Shown: one piece after another, positions 35,401 through 48,245 of the stretch
Layout: each line of letters starts with the position of its first letter
How positions within the stretch are numbered: the first letter of the stretch is position 1
Source: Alisma plantago-aquatica
Taxonomy: Eukaryota; Streptophyta; Magnoliopsida; Alismatales; Alismataceae
Assembly (NCBI GenBank): GCA_963693085.1
Contig: OY856411.1
Location: 69,429,001-69,493,000 of the forward strand
DNA: 64,000 nt
Direction: 5' to 3'
Translations under genes and position numbers: made by a program
Notes under the pieces: model-generated
Databases searched by the model: none
Told to the model about the DNA's origin: nothing
The model's input: only the letters and a program-made list of their open reading frames with translations

Positions 35401-37967
35401 ACTCCATGCGCATCAATTGAGGGGGAGCATATGAACTCAATTCTATTGAAACCCTAGGTTTCTCCAAAGGTATGATTTTACTTACAAGCTTTCAATACAT
35501 TTATGGAATGGTTTGTCATCTTCAAAAAGGGGGAGATTGTTGACTCAAGGTCAATTGGGTCAATGTTGACTCACGTCTAAATTGACTAAACCCGTGTTTT
35601 GATGATGACTAACCATTCCACATATTGGTGTCTAATGCTTCTACTTGAGTGATTTCAGATTAGGTATAGACACACTCCAATTTCCCTAACTTGCCCATCT
35701 CAAATTGGAGAAAAGACAAGTCAAAGTCATACAAGTGCACATTTTTGTAATATGATGTATATCCATTAGAATCATGTTGTAAATCACTTGTAATGATTGT
35801 ATGACTTGTAATTAAGCTTAGAAAAATATCAAGAACACTTAGATCGAATATTAGAGCACTTTAGATGCATCTTTGAAAATCAATTACAGGCACTTGGTCG
35901 GTCGAGTTTCCCCAGCCTGAAACTCGACTGATCAACCTTGATCGATTTTCTGAAGATTGCATCGGTCGAGTTGTGCACTCACAGAACTTGACCGATTGGG
36001 TAGTAGGCCATTTCCAGTTGAAATGGTCGGTCGAGTTTCCTCAGGACAAACTCGATCGATCCTTTGAACATCGGTTTGCCTCCTACTTGATTGGTCGAGT
36101 TACACCCATTAGAACTCGACCGATTGCACTGTACGGAAAAGTGCAGAAAAGTGTTTCCAGCCGTTGTGGAGTTGCAACAAGTGAAAATATATCCGTTGCA
36201 AGCCATGAGCTCCGATGGTTTTTGGTCAAATTCCATCATCTTGAGGGTCAAAATTGCGATTTATTGTTTTCTGCAGCACCTTATCTTGCATTTTGGGTTG
36301 TTCAAGTATATGTTTTAACTTTCTCTTCTTTCTATGCTTGGACAAGACCCTATCTGTGCTCTTCTACTCTCCTTATATATATTTGTATTATCTCCTTTCT
36401 CTTTAACAAGTGATGTTTCTTATTTCTTCATACCCCCACCTTTTTGATATGACAAAGGGGGAGAAAGGTATGTCTTCTTTTAAAAAGAGGAAGAAGGCAT
36501 GTCTTACATGAAGTAAAGGGGAGAAGGTAAATGAGTAGAAGACATAGTATTCTATAGATGTTATGAAAGCTAACCATGCAGGAGAAATAGCATCAATTGA
36601 GGGGGAGTATGAAAACTCCATGTGCATCAATTGAGGAGAGCATATGAACTCAATTCTATTGAAAACCCTAGGTTTCTCCAAAGGTATGATTTTACTTAAA
36701 AGCTTTCAATACATTTATGGAATGGTTTGTCATCTTCAAAAAGGGGGAGATTGTTGACTCAAGGTCAATTATGTCAATGTTGACTGACGTCTAAATTGAC
36801 TAACCCGTGTTTCGATGATGACTAACCATTCCACATATTGGTGTCTAATGCTTCTACTTGAGTGATTTCAGAATAGGTATAGACACACTCCAATTGCCCT
36901 AACTTGCACATCTCAAATTGGAGAAAAGACAAGTCAAAGTCATACAAGTGCACGTTTTTGTAATATGATGTATATCCATTAGAATCATGTTGTAAATCAC
37001 TTGTAATGATTGTATGACTTGTAATTAAGCTTAGAAAAATATCAGGAACACTTAGATCGAATATTAGAGCACTTTAGATGCATCTTTGAAAATCAATTAC
37101 AGGCACTTGGTCGGTCGAGTTTCCCCAGCCTGAAACTCGACCGATCAACCTTGGTCGATTTTCTAAAGATTGCATCGGTCGAGTTGTGCTCTCACAGAAC
37201 TCGACCAATTGGGTAGTAGGCCATTTCCAATTGAAATGGTCGGTCGAGTTTCCTCAGGACAAACTCGACCGATCCTTTGAACATCGGTTTGCCTCCTACT
37301 TGATTGGTCGAGTTATACCCATTAGAACTCGACCGATTGCACTGTACGGAAAAGTACAGAAAAGTGTTTCTAGCCATTGTGGAGTTGCAACAAGTGAAAA
37401 TATATCTGCTGCAAGCCATGAGCTCCGATGGTTTTTGGTCAAATTCCATCATCTTGAGGGTCAAAATTGCGATTTATTGTTTTCTGCAGCACCTTATCTT
37501 GCATTTTGGGTTGTTCAAGTATATGTTTTAACTTTCTCTTCTTTCTATGCTTGGACAAGACCCTATCTGTTCTCTTCTACTCTCCTTATATATATATTTG
37601 TATTATCTCCTTTCTCTTTAACAAGTGATGTTTCTTATTTCTTCATACCCCCACCTTTTTGATATGACAAAGGGGGAGAAAGGCATGTCTTCTTTTAAAA
37701 AGAGGAAGAAGGCATGTCTTACATGAAGTAAAGGGGAGAAGGTAAATGAGTAGAAGACATAGTATTCTATAAATGTTATGAAAGTTAACCATGCAGGAGA
37801 AATAGCATCAATTGAGGGGGAGTATGAAAACTCCATGCACATCAATTGAGGGGGAGCATATGAACTCAATTCTATTGAAAACCCTAGGTTTCTCCAAAGG
37901 TATGATTTTACTTAAAAGCTTTCAATACATTTATGGAATGGTTTGTCATCTTCAAAAAGGGGGAGAT
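29464..37967 (+). repeat. seven-unit tandem array, unit about 1215 bp (U3 fragment plus PPT segment)
   Basis: Units start at 29464, 30679, 31894, 33109, 34324, 35538 and 36752; the complete 3' LTR follows at 37968. Periods are 1215, 1215, 1215, 1215, 1214, 1214 and 1216. Each unit is LTR positions 1-667 joined to the internal segment equivalent to 28917-29463. The join shares CCA between LTR (GCAAGCCACACAA, near 24713) and interior (TTTTCCATGAGC, near 28914). Each unit brings four hairpins at 64-65-bp spacing and four polypurine tracts but no TATA box, R or U5. Units differ by scattered substitutions. Confidence 0.95.
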
Positions 37968-39570
37968 TGTTGACTCAAGGTCAATTAGGTCAATGTTGAC
38001 TCACGTCTAAATTGACTAAACCCGTGTTTTGATGATGACTAACCATTCCACATATTGGTGTCTAATGCATCTACTTGAGTGATTTCAGATTAGGTATAGA
38101 CACACTCCAATTGCCCTAACTTGCGCATCTCAAATTGGAGAAAAGACAAGTCAAAGTCATATAAGTGCACGTTTTTGTAATATGATGTATATCCATTAGA
38201 ATCATGTTGTAAATCACTTGTAATGATTGTATGACTTGTAATTAAGCTTAGAAAAATATCAGGAACACTTAGATCGAATATTAGAGCATGTTAGATGCAT
38301 CTTTGAAATTCAATTAGAGGCACTTGGTCGGTCGAGTTTCCCCAGCCTGAAACTCGGCCGATCAACCTTGGTCGATTTTATGAAGATTGCACCGGTCGAG
38401 TTGTGCACTCATAGAACTCGACCGATTGGATAGTAGGCCATTTCCAGTTGAAATGGTCGGTCGAGTTTCCTCAGGACAAACTCGACCGATCCTTTGAACA
38501 TAGGTTTGCCTCCTACTTGATCGGTCGAGTTACACCCATTAGAACTCGACTGATTGGACTGTACGGAAAAGTGCAGAAAAGTGTTTCTAGCCGTTGTAGA
38601 GTTGCAACAAGTGAAAATATATCTGTTGCAAGCCACAAAACGTCTAGTTTTCATTCACAAGTGTTCCCAAAGGCTAAGAGGCATCCCCAACTATAAATAG
38701 GACCCCTTGGGCTTCATTATAAGGTTGAGCATTCATTGCAAACTCTTTGTGAGGTTCCTATTCTATAGTTGAATGCTTCCTACAGCCTCCTCTCTCTCTA
38801 AGCTTAATCACTTGCTACATCCATTAGAGTGAGTAGGAGATTTGTAAGAGAGCTAGTTCTACTTGTATATCTTGTGAGGCTCTCACTTCCACCACCTCCC
38901 CATCTCTCATTTGCAATCATGAAGATGAAGGTTCTCTCTCTTGTCCAAGAGAGGTGAAGAAGAATAAGGGAAGGAGTCCCTTGGTGAAGATCAAGGCTGA
39001 AGGCTTGGAGCTAGAGTGGGTAAGCCCTTGGAGAAGGCAGAAGACTCAAGCTCAAGTGGGTAAGACCTTGGTGAAAGCTTCTCCGAGTGAAGGTGAAGTC
39101 AAAAGCTGAAGATCCAAGAAGAGTGGGTAATCCCTGCAAGGCCGAAGACTTGTGCAAGAGTAGGTAAGTCCTTAGAGAAGGCCAAAGACTCTTGTAAAGT
39201 GGGTAAGTCCTTGGTAAGGTTGAAGACTCTTTGTCTTGGATAGGTAAGTCTTTTGTTTGGTCATGCATTGTATGTCTTATGAATGAATATAAGAGTTCAA
39301 TAGTTTGGAAGTCCTAGAGGTTGACCTCTCTAGGCAAGTGGACTGAAACACTTCTAGTTTGAAGTGTGGAACCACTCTAAATAGTTTGTTTAATTGGTGC
39401 ATGTTCAATCTCTCTCTCCCTTGCTATGTATGTTTTAGTTGCACTCAAATCACCTATTTAGCAACCTTATCTTGTCATATATCTTGAAGGTTTAATGAGT
39501 TTTGTTTAAGTGCTTTCAGCTCTATTCACCCCCCCTCTAGAGCATCTTATCACCCATCTAGGATCCAACA
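37968..39570 (+). repeat. 3' LTR of element C (full length)
   Basis: 1603 bp. It starts TGTTGACTC after the last AAAAAGGGGGAGAT tract and ends GGATCCAACA before the second CATAC. It matches the 5' LTR over its full length, including the TATA box and the U5 repeats. Confidence 0.92.
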
Positions 39571-40384
39571 CATACCCTGTTTGCTATTTATGTTGATGAT
39601 ATAGTGATCTCTAGCAATGACAAAGTGACTATTTCTCAAGTAAAACAATCCTTACTAGCACACTTCCACACAAAGGACTTGGACACTCTGTGATATTTCC
39701 TTGGCATAGAATTCCTCCAATCAACCACAGGAATCAGCCTATCTCAAAGACGTTATGTCTTGGACTTAGTTTAGGAGGATGGCATGATAGAATCCAAACA
39801 TGCCTCCACTCCAATGGACTATCAAAGCAAGCTCCCGCATGATGGGAAACTACTTGATGACCCTAAAAAGTATCGTCATCTTGTTGGGAAGCCAATCTAC
39901 TTGACAATAACCCGACATGACATTACCTATGATGTCGGGATAGTGAGTCAACATATGAGTGCACCTCTTGAGGCTCATTGGATCATTCTTCAACACATCC
40001 TTTGATATCTCAAAGGCTCTCCAGGGAGAGGATTGTTCTACAAATGTCCTAGTACTAAGAAAATTTCTATTTCTGGATATGGTGATGCTGATTGGGCAAG
40101 TGATTTTTAGGATCGTCGATCCACTTTTTGTTCTTGCATCATGATTGACACTCACCCTATTATTTGGCAAAGTAAAAACATAAGTTGTTGTGGCTCGCTC
40201 CAGCACTAAGGCCAAATATCGAGCTGTGGCCCACACATGTTGTGACTTGCAGTGGGTCCAGTCCATCTTGACCGAGTTTGGGATCTCTTTACAGATTGCA
40301 ACCACTCTATATTGCGAAAACCAGGCGGCTATACACAAAGCTAATAATCTAGTTTTTCATGAATGCACAAAACACATTGAAGTC
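39571..40384 (+). pseudogene. pol: element B reverse transcriptase C-terminus and RNase H (interrupted)
   Basis: It resumes from 24048 after one TSD copy: LFAIYVDDIVISSND, then LAHFHTKDLDTL, stop, YFLGIEF, YRHLVGKPIYLTITRHDITY, and RNase H (YGDADWASD, ARSSTKAKYRAVAHTCCDLQ, HKANNLVFHECTKHIEV). Stops at codons where relatives have Arg or Gln occur near 39691, 39772, 40003 and 40108. A one-base shift lies near 40175. The reading stops at GAAGTC where element D is inserted. Confidence 0.88.
40380..40384 (+). repeat. target-site duplication, left copy (element D)
   Basis: AAGTC, repeated at 49538-49542. Removing one copy restores [12 protein letters not shown] in element B. Confidence 0.9.
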
Positions 40385-40523
40385 TCTTTATCAGACCGTA
40401 AGGGTTAGGGTACACAATGTGTGTACCCCATATATTTATAGAGAGAACAATTACATAGAGGTCCTTGTAGAATAAGAAAACAACAGGATAATATAAAGAA
40501 CATAAATAAAACACTATCTAACA
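40385..40523 (-). repeat. 3' LTR of element D
   Basis: 139 bp. From CCGTAAGGGTTAGG to the end TATCTAACA it differs from the other copy at only about four positions; the outermost 10 bp next to the TSD diverge. It contains a near-palindrome GTACACAATGTGTGTAC. Confidence 0.88.
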
Positions 40524-40541
40524 CTCCCCCTCAAGTTGGAG
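40524..40541 (-). promoter_or_regulatory. polypurine tract of element D
   Basis: Minus strand reads CCAACTTGAGGGGGAG directly before the LTR start TGTTAGATAG. Confidence 0.85.
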
Positions 40542-42060
40542 CATAGATATCAATCATGCCCAACTTGTCCACCGGAGCGCATAAATGTTTCTTGGTCAGT
40601 AGCTTTGTAAAGATATCAACAACTTGATCTTCTGAGCGAGTGAAAGGAGTGCAGATGCATCCAGTCAGAATAGACTCTCGGATGAGGTGACAATCAACTT
40701 CAATGTGTTTAGTCCTCTCATGAAAAACAAAATTACTTGCAATAAAGATAGCCTCTTTGTTATCACCGTGCATAGGAATAGGAGCAGAGGATACCAACCA
40801 AGTTCTTTTAGAAGAGATTGCACCCATTGAAGCTCACAAGCAGTATGAGCCATAACACGATATTCAGCCTCAACACTGGATCTGGAAACCACATTTTGCT
40901 TTTTTGCTCCTCCAACTAACCATATTACCCCCAACAAATGTGCAATAACCAGAAGTAGATTTCCTATCTATCTTGCTATCATCATAGTTACAGTTAGAAT
41001 AGCCTTCGAGACAGCAACAACCATGTTTTCTGTAGAACATGCCTTTACCAGGAGAGTTCTTCAAATATCTCAGAATTTGACACAGTGCTTCCCAATGACA
41101 CTATTTAGGCTTATCAAGATACCGTCTAACAAGACCTACATCAGTAGAAATATCAGTTGTAGTAATATTCAAATAAATAAGTTTTCCCACCAGTCTTCTA
41201 TATCTTTTACTGTCAGGATACAGAGGAGATTCATCATCATCCCAATTCACATTGGGATCAAGGGGTGTGTCAGTAGGCGGAGCTCCAAGCATACCAGTCT
41301 CCTGTATAAGATCAAGAACATACTTGCATTGTGATAGAACAAGAGCATTAGCAGTCCTGGAAACCTCAATTCCCAGAAAATACCTTGATTTTCCCAGATC
41401 TTTAGTGACAAAATGTTTGCATAGATAGGGTTTAGTAGCATTAATTTCAGAGAGATCACTACCGGATAGAATAATGTCATCAACATACACAATAAGAGCA
41501 ACAATACCAGTGGACGTCTTTTTAATAAAAACAAAATGATCAACATGAGATCTGACGAACCCATAAGTAGACAAGGTGGTGCTCAGTTTGTCAAACCATG
41601 CACATGGACTCTGTTTGAGTCCATATATAGACTTCTTGAGGCAGAAGACTTTGTGTGACTCTCCATGAGCAACAAACCGAGGTGGTTGCTCCATGTATAC
41701 CTCCTCCTGAAGATCACCATAAAGAAATGCATTTTTTATGTCCAGCTGGATGAGGGGCCAATCCAGATTAATTGCCACAGACAGAAGAACTCACACAGAA
41801 TTCATCCTATCAACAGGAGAAAATGTTTCAAAATAATCAAAACCATAGGTATGAGTGCACCCTTTCATCACAAGGTGAGCTTTCAGGCGTTCAACTATTC
41901 AATCAGGATGATACTTAATAGTGTAGACCCAGCGACATCCAACACGTTTGCAATCAGAAGGAGGATCAACAAGATCCCATGTACCCCTCTCAGTGAGAGC
42001 AACCATTTCTTCAGTCATGGCTTGAGTCCAGGCCTGACTCTGTAATGTGTCTTGCACATT
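40542..42060 (-). pseudogene. pol: reverse transcriptase and RNase H of element D
   Basis: On the minus strand RT starts near 42050 (MTEEMVALTERGTWDLVDPP, CRWVYTIKYHPD, FDYFETFSPVDR). It continues in the open segment 41778-41101 (WPLIQLDIKNAFLYGDLQEE, KKSIYGLKQSPCAWFDKL, VYVDDIILSGSD, YFLGIEVSR, RRLVGKLIYLNITT). RNase H follows with [37 protein letters not shown] and [17 protein letters not shown], ending near 40531. The YVDD catalytic motif is intact. Stops occur near 41882, 41793 and 41104, with frame changes in RNase H. Confidence 0.88.
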
Positions 42061-43430
42061 ATTGGGTACATAAATAGTAGATAGATCAGCAACAAAATTA
42101 CTAACATGAACACTCAGATGGTTAGTGGAGACATCATTAGCAATATTATGAGATGTACAAGATCTAGTACCTTTCCTAAGAGTAATAGGTAGGTCTAGAT
42201 CAGAAATTACCTCAGTAGGGGCACGGCCTTATGAAGGAGAAGACTGGTTGTCAGTGGGGGGTCTTGAGCAGTAGTAGACTGAGGCTGCCAATTTCTGTGT
42301 CGATAAACAATAAGAGGAGGGGTAGTAGTCGTATTCGGTTGCACAGTAGTGGTAGAATCACAAGTACAAGGCAAAGGTGTTGCAATCAAATCTGAGCTCA
42401 ACATAGTTCCCCTAGTAGAATAGTACAAAGTATCTTAGAAAAATACAACATCACTACTCATGAACCACTTTTTAGTAACTAAACTATAACAACGATACCC
42501 TTTTTGAGTTCGTGAATATCCCAAAAAAATGCACTTTTCAGTTCTAGGGGACAACTTGTCTTGATTAGGACCAAGCAAACGAACAAAACAAGTTGACTCA
42601 AAAATCCTTGGAGGAACAGAAAAAGTGACAGATCTAGTTGTAGAACTTGTATAGGTATTTTATTTCCAATAACAGAAGAAGGCATGCGATTTATAAGAAA
42701 ATATGCAGTAAGAACAACCTCTGGCCAAAAATGTTTGGGAACATTAGAGTGTAACATTATAGTGTGAGCTACTTCAAGTAAATATCTATTCTTCCATTCA
42801 ATCACTCCATTCTGTTGGGGTGTATAAGCACAAGACGTCTGGTGAATTGTCCCCATAGAACGACAAAACAAATCTACATTTTTTTGAACAAACTCCAATG
42901 CATTATCAGTATGCAAATTTTTGATAGGCATATAATACAGAGTTTTAATTTCAGCAAAAAAGGATTTGATAGTTGACAGAACTTGGGATCGATCTTTTAA
43001 CAGAAATAACCAAGTAGCACGAGAGTAGTCATCAATGAAAAAAAAATAAAATATTCATTGCCAAATAAGCTTGGAATATGACAAGGACCCCATACACCAA
43101 CATGCACCAAATCAAAGACAACTTTGCTACCAATTTGAGTTTTTTTATGAAATACAGATCGAGGTTGTTTTCCTAACTGACATGCCTCACATTGAAAAAC
43201 TATACATGTGAACTCCAGAAATAACATGTTTTAACTTCTCAGCTGACGGATGCCCAAGTTAGAAATGCCACTATAACACAGAGACAGAAGATGAAAGTGT
43301 TGAAGTTGGAGCAGAAGTGTCAATCTGATTCAAATCATCTAAGTAATAGAGTCCATCAGGTCCTTCATGCCCTCACCAATCTTCATCCTCGTGCGAAGGT
43401 CCTAAAAAACACAAGTACCTAGTGCAAATG
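42061..43430 (-). pseudogene. int: integrase and linker of element D
   Basis: The zinc-module end CEACQLGKQPRS lies near 43185. The first catalytic position reads LVHVGVWGP where families have LVHSDVWGP, so the first Asp is missing. The second (NLHTDNALEF, about 42915) and the Glu (QQNGVIEWKNRYLLE, about 42800) are kept. A segment with a GYS-type integrase C-terminus precedes a Thr/Pro-rich linker (42207-42428). Confidence 0.82.
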
Positions 43431-44779
43431 TCAGACTACAATTAAGATTGTGAACAATTTTACTAACAAATAATCTAGATTCAATGGAAATTTTGGCACA
43501 TATAAGGCAGAGCACAGAAGAACTTGTGCAAAGACATCCCCAATTCTAGATATAGTGGATTTAGAACCATTAGAAAGCATAACAGTAGATGTAGAACATG
43601 GTTTAGCCAGTTTATAAAATAGGGAATTGTTTCCAAAAATATTAGAGGAGGCTCTAAAGTTAATCACCCATTTGATATTAGCAACACTAGAAGAAGGAGC
43701 ACTTAGGAATGCAGAATCACAACCAGAGTAGGTGGCCGCGTGAGCTCTAGATGTAGCAGCCAAGGAAGAGGAACCACCAATGCTCTCAAGCAGAATATGT
43801 TCCTCTTATGAGAGGATGAACTCAGAAATGGACTCAATTGAGGGAGCAATAGTGACCGTCTGAGTAGTACCATCGGTCGTAGCATTGGCCCACACAGGTG
43901 TGTGCCATGCTTCTTCCAGCATTTGTCTTCAATGTGGTTCGTGCGACCACAGAAGTCACAGTAACGCTAAGTAGTGGTACCTAGAGAAGTATCAACAAAC
44001 GAGCCACGACCAAGGGAACCGTGACCAGAGACGCCATGTCCCCATCCAGGAGTAGCAAAATGATTGTCCAACGGACGACCACGACCCCTACCACGTTCAC
44101 GGCCAGACATAGCGGCAAGAGCAGTAGAATCAGTTATGTTAGAAGACCCATCTGCAGAGGAGGCTGGTAGGTGTCGGAGACATTGAAATACACTCTCCAA
44201 AGTGGGTAAAGGGTCGTTGTCTAGGATTTGGTCAACCACCCCAACATATAGGTCTGGAAGACCATAGAGGAACTAGACCACCTGAAGTTCCAGTCTTTGG
44301 TGTTGCATTGTGGCCAAGTCAGTGGATAAGGGATGTAGGTTCTCGAGCTCAGCCCATACACCCTTAACGGTGGAGAAGTAGTCAGCAATGTCAGGTCCAG
44401 TGAAGTGCAGACGTGACAGTTGTCTGTTCAGATCGAACACCTTTTTGGGATTTTTGTTGTGAGAGTAGGTGTTTGCCAATTCGTCCCACATCTCCTTGGC
44501 TGTCAGGAGATGAAGTAGAGTGACGCTGATGCAGGTTTTGCTGCTGTTTAGAATCCATGTCATCACAGTGGAGTCATCCTTGACCTAGTCTTCATAGCAC
44601 TTTTTGTCCTTGGACTCGGCAGTAGTAGGCGGTGCAGGAGGCGGATTATCAGTCAGATGATCATGCTTGCCTTGAGATTTGGCAAAAATCTCCACGGAGC
44701 ATACCCAATGTTGGTAGTTGTGTCCATCAAGCTTCATAGTGGTCACTTGATGACGGAAGTCTTCATGAGAGGAAGCCAT
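43431..44779 (-). pseudogene. gag: gag and protease of element D
   Basis: ATG at 44779 (MASSHEDFRHQVTTMKLDGH). The gag domain shows YQHWVCSVEIFAKSQGK, EMWDELANTYSHNKNPKKVF and FLYGLPDLYVGVVDQIL, with stops near 44586 and 44276. A Gly/Arg-rich stretch (SGRERGRGRGRP) is followed by a zinc knuckle CDFCGRTNHIEDKC near 43927-43968. The protease site reads WVINFRASSNI near 43660 where WVIDSGASSH is usual, so the catalytic Asp is lost. Confidence 0.85.
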
Positions 44780-44900
44780 GAGGAAGCCGAGTCCACACGC
44801 AACAGAGAACAACAACAAATTTTATAACTACCTAGATCTGCCAGCTAGGCGACAACAGACAGAGAGAAGATCTGTAAGGACCAACCTACATATAGACTAC
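44780..44900 (-). other. gag-proximal leader of element D
   Basis: Non-coding leader sequence between gag and the CACTA-like insertion. The remaining leader lies at 49072-49398. Confidence 0.6.
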
Positions 44901-45310
44901 CATTAGTACAGAAATGACGTATAATGTCACATTTTATGTCATCGGTTGTAGTAGAAAAATCAAAGCCAATAGTCTACAACGTTGGCGTATGAACTCAACT
45001 TACACCTATATGTGAAGACCTGTTGATTTACAAAAGACACGGGTATTGCTTTTCTTTAACATCTGTTGTTAATAAACCAAACCGACGTCCAAAATCACCC
45101 ACGAAATACAATATTTCAGAGAAAAAATTTGCCTCCAAAATTTTAAATTAGGCGTCGGTTATGAAAAATTTGACGACACATGTTCCACGCCAAGCCCCGT
45201 GAAAGTTTTTATCCCCTCATATGTCATCAATTTTTATTAAAGAACTGACGATTAAATATCCTTCGTGAGGAAAAATTCATTCCCTTAATTATCGTCGGCT
45301 TTAGAAGAAT
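44901..45310 (+). repeat. left terminal and subterminal region of CACTA-like element
   Basis: Terminal CATTAGTACAGAAATGACG, then copies of the (G)TC(A/G)TCGGTT motif or its complement near 44940, 45082, 45157 and 45293. Confidence 0.65.
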
Positions 45311-45885
45311 AACCAACATTGATAGTTAACTTCTTAGCACCACGTGAGCCAGACTCTTCCCCTTTGTTGTTTAGTTCCCAATCTTCTCCCCCCTTAGCTA
45401 GGTCTGGAAATTTTTCTACCACCTCCCCTACTCTGTCCACCGCCTCCGTGTGCCACCATGACAAGCTTGAAGCTGCTCTCCACCTGCGCACACCGCCACG
45501 ATGAGCTTGAAGCTGCTCATGCCACAGCTGCTGCTGCTGTCTAGTCGCCGACCGCCACTACCTGCTCCCGTTGCCACCACCACCTACTCCAGGCAGAGCG
45601 AGGAGCCTTCCTCTAGCCGCCTTCATCTGCTCCAGTCACCGCCACCGGCCACCGCCTGCACCTCCAGCGTCGGCCACCTTCACCTCCAGCCCAACCAACC
45701 ACCTCCACCTCCGGGCGCCACCACCACATCCTGTAGTTCGATCCACCAGTCCGGTGAGGGGTTTAATCAGTACTAGATTTGAACTTAGGGTTAATAATAC
45801 AACCATTGTTTAGTTTATTAATATTGAATTAGGGTTTAATAATGAATGAATAAAAACAAAATGGAAGAATGAATTGAACTAATTG
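45311..45885 (+). other. GC-rich Pro/Ser/Ala-coding segment inside CACTA-like element
   Basis: The segment is clearly GC-richer than its surroundings and low in complexity (CCGCCAC and CCACC runs). Several overlapping short ORFs (60-91 codons) rich in Pro, Ser and Ala exist but none is a recognisable protein. It could be the 5' part of a captured gene or simply biased sequence. The last 100 bp are AT-rich. Confidence 0.4.
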
Positions 45886-47633
<1,748 letters not shown>

Positions 47634-47725
47634 TCTCCATCATGAATATGAAATAACCCATGTTGTTGTGTGTTGTTAGTACTTACATTTATATTACTTT
47701 TTTTCAACATTTTACATTGTTGTAG

Positions 47726-48245
47726 GCATAATGGCTTGGGCCTCTACCCCAATGTTACTATTCCCTATTGAAGAACAATTGGACATCAATGTAGGCAATC
47801 GTTCATTAGCACAACTCACTATACCTAAACATTAGCGTTATCTAAAAGGAAGACACTACACGGCTGGTCAAGTGACCCTAAATTTTAGAACTTCAATATA
47901 TGTTATCGAGGTTAAGTATGATGTTGATGGAAATCTTGTATCCACATCCAGTTGGTGCGAGTGGGTTGGGAAGATGCTATTGGTTTGTAGTGACAAGCTT
48001 TTTCTTTGATCGGTTAGCCATAATACCATCACGGTTTGGATAACCAATATCAACAACGAGACGCCCAATCATCTGGTCCAATTTGAGTACTCGACAGGGG
48101 ATAGCACATATTTGGACTCATTCGATGAGGAGAGCACACCCGATTTGCCTTATATTCCTACTGTTGGTACTGTCCATTTCCCTATCACCACCAGTTTAGA
48201 TTCGTCTAACAAGGACGAGCTCCGCAACACAGCAAAATCAACAAG
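47726..48245 (+). pseudogene. exon-like decayed coding segment of unknown protein
   Basis: A pyrimidine-rich tract ending TTGTTGTAG precedes 47726 and ACAAG|GTAGGT ends at 48245, so the segment looks like an exon with both splice signals. From the ATG at 47731 a single frame of about 172 codons is broken by only two stops (near 47833 and 48007), both explicable as CAG-to-TAG and CGA-to-TGA. It reads MAWASTPMLLFPIEEQ, later VIEVKYDVDGNLVSTS, VWITNINNETPNHLVQFEY and DSFDEESTPDLPYIP. I do not recognise the family. It may be a captured host gene fragment or a CACTA-encoded ORF. Confidence 0.5.

Larger units (their letters stand above)
24049..39570 (+). mobile_element. element C: gag-only Sirevirus-like LTR element with tandem PPT-U3 array
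   Basis: Complete LTRs of 1604 bp (24049-25652) and 1603 bp (37968-39570), both TGTTGACTC...GGATCCAACA, with a perfect 5-bp TSD (catac). The interior has a tRNA-Met PBS, a gag of about 635 codons and no protease, integrase or RT. About 1.3 kb of non-coding sequence and a seven-unit tandem array follow. Gag similarity and the polypurine tract tie it to the Sirevirus-like element at 9037-19645. It must have depended on enzymes supplied by another element (inference). Confidence 0.92.

Noticed and set aside
29899..36413. A recurring ORF of 80-158 codons (starting MHSQN...) in every unit of the tandem array
   Set aside because: It spans the U3 palindromes and the U3/interior junction, overlaps equally long ORFs on the other strand, is truncated in several units by single changes and has no recognisable domain. 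It repeats because the DNA repeats.
24049..39570. Element C interpreted as several independent solo LTRs or separate insertions
   Set aside because: Internal units lack the last 940 bp of the LTR and have no separate TSDs. All junctions are identical, and one TSD pair flanks the whole.
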